64,000 bases of DNA from Parapristionchus giblindavisi. Taxonomy: Eukaryota > Nematoda > Chromadorea > Rhabditida > Diplogasteridae. Under the pieces are notes generated by a model that made no database searches, was not told the origin of the DNA, and saw nothing but the letters and a program-made list of their open reading frames with translations. Positions within the stretch are counted from its first letter, which is position 1, and every line of letters starts with the position of its first letter. Position numbers and translations under genes: made by a program. Positions 60,101-64,000 of this stretch are shown piece by piece. The DNA is taken from the NCBI GenBank assembly GCA_943737045.1, contig CALSFV010000232.1, positions 372,001 through 436,000 of the forward strand, read 5' to 3'.

Positions 60101-63100
60101 AAATCCGATTTTCCGAAAAAAGCCAGATTTTTTTCCTTTCGTTAAATAGCAGACTACTTTCCGATCATTTCTTGTCTCTGGGCATTTGATATCTTATGTA
60201 AAAATGGATGGGCTATCCGAATATCATACTCATTTTAACCATCTCCATGCCGGAACATGACATATTGGCAAAAAACTAGCTCATTTTTAGCGTTACAATC
60301 CTCGACGCGGGTTCGAATCCCGCCCCACTTTTTTTCGTTCCTTGGACTTTTTAAATGTTCTTCTGATCAAGCAATATCTAAAATGTAATGTTCTGAAGGT
60401 GTAAGTTGCTTTTTGTAAACTTTTTTTATCAATGGATACATTCGGTACATCAAGCACATTCGTCGTCATCATTTCAATGATCTTCCTCAAGAGAATTAAC
60501 ATCTCCATCCATCAATTCAATCGTTTCTTCCATTAATGAGAGAGACGGAAGACGAAATTGTCCATGACTGTGAACAAATATAAAAAATAAATGATAAGGA
60601 GACTATAAGCAAAACAAACGCGGTCCGATGTTTCGGCCCTCGGTTCTAGACACACATGTTGAAAATTTCATTCATGTTGTTTCTGATAGAAGTGACCATA
60701 AGATCATCAGATATCAACGCCTCTTCATCAATAGCATCAACATCGTTCGTATCCAACTCGATTAACAATTTCCTCCATTCTGTACGAAAGAAATCACTTC
60801 TCTAACACTAGACGATGGATAGAATGCAAGTGTCAATCAAACCTGTGCCATTTAGTACTAGTCATTTTCTCGTTTTTTGTACTAAACGATCTTACTTTCA
60901 CTTTCATTTAAAGGCAGCTGGCATCCAAAAATTTCGATTCGAAATAGTTAGAATAGTTGATCTCATGTTGATAAGCTCAAAGAACTATTCAGAAATATGC
61001 ATTTGAAAGTTTGAAAAGACACTCTGGTAAGAAGTTGGATTACTGTAGCCTGCTCCACAACACGGGCGAGGTTTCCGAACTACAGTATGCTAACTCCATC
61101 GAAAAGCTCAAAATAGCCCATTATTGAGTTTTATTCTTCATAATTCCCCACTCCGGATTGAATTATCATCAAAATATTCAATTTCACCTCGTATCCAAAG
61201 AGTTGGTGTGGCAATTAGGAAAAGGCTCACGCTATTTTAACTGCGCCGTTCTCCTTACCAGAGAATTCTTATGATATAAGATGTATATATTTTGAAACAG
61301 AATTTCAAGCTCTTTTATATGAGATCAACTTGTTTTTCGTTTCCCGGTCCCTTTAAGTGATCTCCTTTAGAAAATAAGTTCACGTACAAGCAAAACAAAA
61401 ATAGATAGAAATCATGTTTTATCATTATTGAAAACCATTTAAAAAGTCTAAGGAACGAAAAAAAGTCGATTAGAAGCCAAAATGGTACTAAAAAAAGTTT
61501 GCATAAATTTTCGCCCGAGGCGGGATTCGAACCCGCGTCGAGGATTGTAACGCTAAAAATGAGCTTGTTTTTTGCCAATGTCATGTTCCGGCATGGATAT
61601 GGTTAAAATGAGTATGATATTCGGATAGCCCATCCATTCTTACATAAGATATCAAATGCCCAGAGACAAGAAATGATGGGAAAGTAGTCAGTCTGCTATT
61701 TAACGAAAGGAAAAAAATCTGGCCTTTTTTCGGAAAATCGGATTTTTCTCAAAAACTATTGTACCAAATCTTTTGAAACTTGTCAGTTTTACATAACTTT
61801 CAAGGCTCTTTCGAATGATATATGACACGATTGGAAAAATCATTTTGAATTTTTCACCTTTGGTAGATCAAAAATCGATATTATATACCCCAAGGGACTC
61901 TAACCACCAAATATGAACGGTCTAGGACGATTTTGAAACTTTGTGCCCTCCCCCTGTCACCACCCCTCCGCTGATAGGGAGAGTGCGTTTTAACAGCAAT
62001 TCATTTGTGGTGTAGTTTTCCAATCTCATGAATCAAGATGAGATTGCCTATAATCGATTACTTGTTGAACATAAACCACACCTAATTGGCTCTGGACAAA
62101 CTACCCCGAATTCAACCGAATAGTCGATGGTGATGGTTTTCAGGAGCCGTGTGGACAACTATTCTCGCAAACCATTGCAGACCCTAAATACATATGAGAA
62201 TAAATGAATAAGAAAAGGAAACAAGTTTGAACATGCTAAATAGTTCAAATCACTGGAAACATCAGTGCTGAGAATTATCTACAAAATATTTACAAGGGAA
62301 GTCTTTTTAGTCTCAGTGAGACTTTTGAATAAGAGTATTTTTCCTCGATAGGTACAGGAAAAATATGATAGGAGCCAAAAAATTAGCTGCTGCCATGCAC
62401 TTTCAGATTTTATATAATTAATTTTAATTTTTTTAATTTTTTAAAAAAAATGTTGAAAAGGTCACAAAACGTTGGCGACAAGCATATCTAATAAGGAACA
62501 CCTGAAAGAGCCGTAAAAACTTAGCGGCGTCAAAAATAATGCATGCGCACTTGAAAATTGCATTTTCACAAAATTAAAATTAATTATAAAAAATCTGAAA
62601 GTGCATGGCAGCAGCTAATTTTTTGGCTCCCATCATATTTAACCTATACCTATCGAGGAAAAATACTCTTATTCAAAAGTCTCACTGAGACATAAAAGAC
62701 TTCCCTTGTTATCCGTAAACTAGAAACATCCAAACATTATATTTTTGACGTAAGTTTCACACATTTCGAATCTTGGTACAAATAAACATACAAAACAAAA
62801 CAAAAACATACTGCTTTTCAATACACTAAATTTCATGATCTGAAATTTATAAAGGCACATCGAACTCTTCGATGGTCAAAATAGCAAAAAAAACCGCTTT
62901 CGAATTATGACATTTGACATATTAAATGGATTGCAAACCTCGACAACCCTCTGTTTTGTGGTTTCGATTTATTTCGTATAGTATCGTGTGTAATTTCTTT
63001 TCAAAAAGCTACGAGCAGCGACTTGCACTATTTAACAAGTGAGAATGATACTATATAACATGTTCAAACACGTTTCCCACCACACCAAAATTAAAGTTTA

Positions 63101-63575
63101 CGGACACGTACCCTTCTCGCAAATGTAACACCGCATTAAAAACCACAGCTAACGGTTAACCGATTGAATTCGGGGCAGTTGCTCCATAGGTCTTACGGTA
63201 TCGATCATAGTGCATTGCATATTTTCAATTTTGGTAATCATAAATATTTATTTACAGAAAGGTATGCTGACAGCGAAGACGACTCAACTACAGGCCAAGC
63301 TCATACGCGTCCTGTTCTTGCATGTTTGTTGTTTAACATTATCTAATACATGCTAAAAATTTGACAACTCACTAAAAATAGAGATTCGAAACAATATGCA
63401 CATTTATGAAAAGTTTGCAGCATGCTTTGGAATGAAAAAAATCTTTAAAAAATAATTGCAGCAATACACGATCCAAATATTTATGGTTATTCCATTAAGT
63501 ATTTTTGGACTGTATCTCACATTTGACATGTCTTCATTTACTTTGCTCACATCAATTGCTCGAATCGTCGGTGTG
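57189..63575 (+). CDS. Copy F: chemoreceptor, exons 1-9 in the window, 3' end cut off
   Basis: Exons: 57189-57247, 57291-57411, 57582-57707, 58413-58525, 58732-58837, 59349-59430, 59560-59654, 63258-63323, 63462-63575; exons 10 and 11 must lie beyond 64000. All nine are open and in phase. Exons 1-4 appear identical to copy E; exon 5 differs at five of 106 positions (S for A in LLISNVVG), exon 7 at two, exon 8 at two and exon 9 at one. The candidate acceptor CGCTTTCCAG precedes the ATG. Copies E and F are transcribed away from the palindrome centre. Family and role as for copy A. Confidence 0.8.
59843..61993. mobile_element. Foldback element in intron 7 of copy F with two tRNA-like T-arms
   Basis: Mirror of 46279-48304. 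GCGGGTTCGAATCCCGC occurs near 60305-60321 on the plus strand, and its inverse, GCGGGATTCGAACCCGC, near 61518-61534, each followed inward by the same TAACGCTAAAAATGAGC block. The element therefore carries a facing pair, one of which copy E has lost. Confidence 0.75.
62292..62709. mobile_element. Foldback MITE in intron 7 of copy F
   Basis: Mirror of 45564-45980, starting ACAAGGGAAGTC and ending GACTTCCCTTGT. Small substitutions separate the two. Confidence 0.75.
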
Positions 63576-64000
63576 GTAAGTTCCATCATTTTGGAATAAA
63601 ATATAAAAGGCCGAAGAAAATTTTCCAAAAATTTCGATTAGAAATAGTTAAAATAGTTGATCTCATGTTGATAAGCTCAAAAAACTGATCAGAAATATGA
63701 TAGTTTGAAACGACTCTCGGGTAAAAAGTTGTAGCTTGCTCCACACCACGGTCGTGGTTTCCGAATTACATACAGTATGCTAACTCCATCAAAAAGCTCA
63801 AAAAAGCCAATTATTAAGTTTCATTCTGAATAACTCCCTACTGCGGATAGAATTAACATCGAAATATTCAATTTCAACTCGTCTCCAAAGAGTTGGTGTG
63901 GCAATTAGGAAAAGGCTCCCGCTAATTGGAGCAGACTGCAGTGTTTTTACCTCGCCGTTCTTCTTACCAAAGAATTCTTCTGATATGATTAATATTTTTG

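Larger units (their letters stand above)
54466..64000 (+). repeat. Right arm of the giant receptor palindrome (runs off the window)
   Basis: Mirror of 44270-53687. Contains copy F exons 1-9. Compared with the left arm it has an extra 121 bp (about 61505-61630) in the intron 7 foldback, and scattered substitutions outside the inner 4.1 kb. Confidence 0.95.

Noticed and set aside
24322..64000. Dismissing both giant palindromes as assembly errors
   Set aside because: The second palindrome has arm-specific substitutions and a 121-bp indel, which a simple artefact would not give. The possibility remains more open for the first one, whose arms are almost identical.

Overview
This is eukaryotic DNA, most likely from a free-living nematode. 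It is AT-rich. Its genes are split into many small exons by short introns with gt...ag borders, often ending in a TTTTCAG-type acceptor. The only recurring protein-coding family is a seven-transmembrane receptor that looks like the nematode Str-superfamily chemoreceptors (closest by eye to Srh/Sri). A dense 11-exon structure is common in diplogastrids such as Pristionchus, but I cannot name the species. There are no bacterial operons, no rRNA and no convincing functional tRNA.

The window is a local cluster of one receptor family, heavily invaded by foldback (long inverted repeat) elements and MITEs. Copy A (1746-5339, +) reads as an intact 351-codon gene. Copy B (11975-14985, +) has all exons, but a foldback element sits in its last exon and its 5' flank has a deletion. 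Copy C (22863-23851, +) is a pseudogene that keeps exons 1-4 and a piece of exon 11. An orphan piece of exon 9 lies at 35964-36012. Copy D (36846-41900, +) is intact with 337 codons. A lone last-exon remnant lies on the minus strand at 42446-42792. Copies E (43837-50964, -) and F (57189 to beyond the window end, +) are head-to-head paralogues on the two arms of a palindrome.

Two giant inverted repeats dominate. The first has arms 24322-28986 and 29328-33992 with a 341-bp spacer, and is followed by a third, direct copy of part of an arm (about 33998-35934). Smaller foldback elements are nested in its arms. The second has arms of at least 9.4 kb (44270-53687 and 54466-64000) around a 778-bp spacer. 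Its inner 4.1 kb looks essentially identical, while the outer part differs by point changes and indels.

Elsewhere there are clear 'scars': a hAT-type element with 8-bp target duplications in intron 3 of copy A; a second hAT nested inside another MITE, whose left end plus flank was amplified into a 7-copy tandem array (17131-21560); TA-flanked Tc1/mariner-like MITEs; a TTAA-flanked piggyBac-like MITE; and 3' ends of LINE retrotransposons. tRNA-like box A/box B sequences recur, several of them inside inverted-repeat arms, so that they occur as facing pairs.

Coordinates of exons come from reading splice sites and matching exon lengths between six copies. Element borders are exact where a target duplication is quoted and approximate otherwise.
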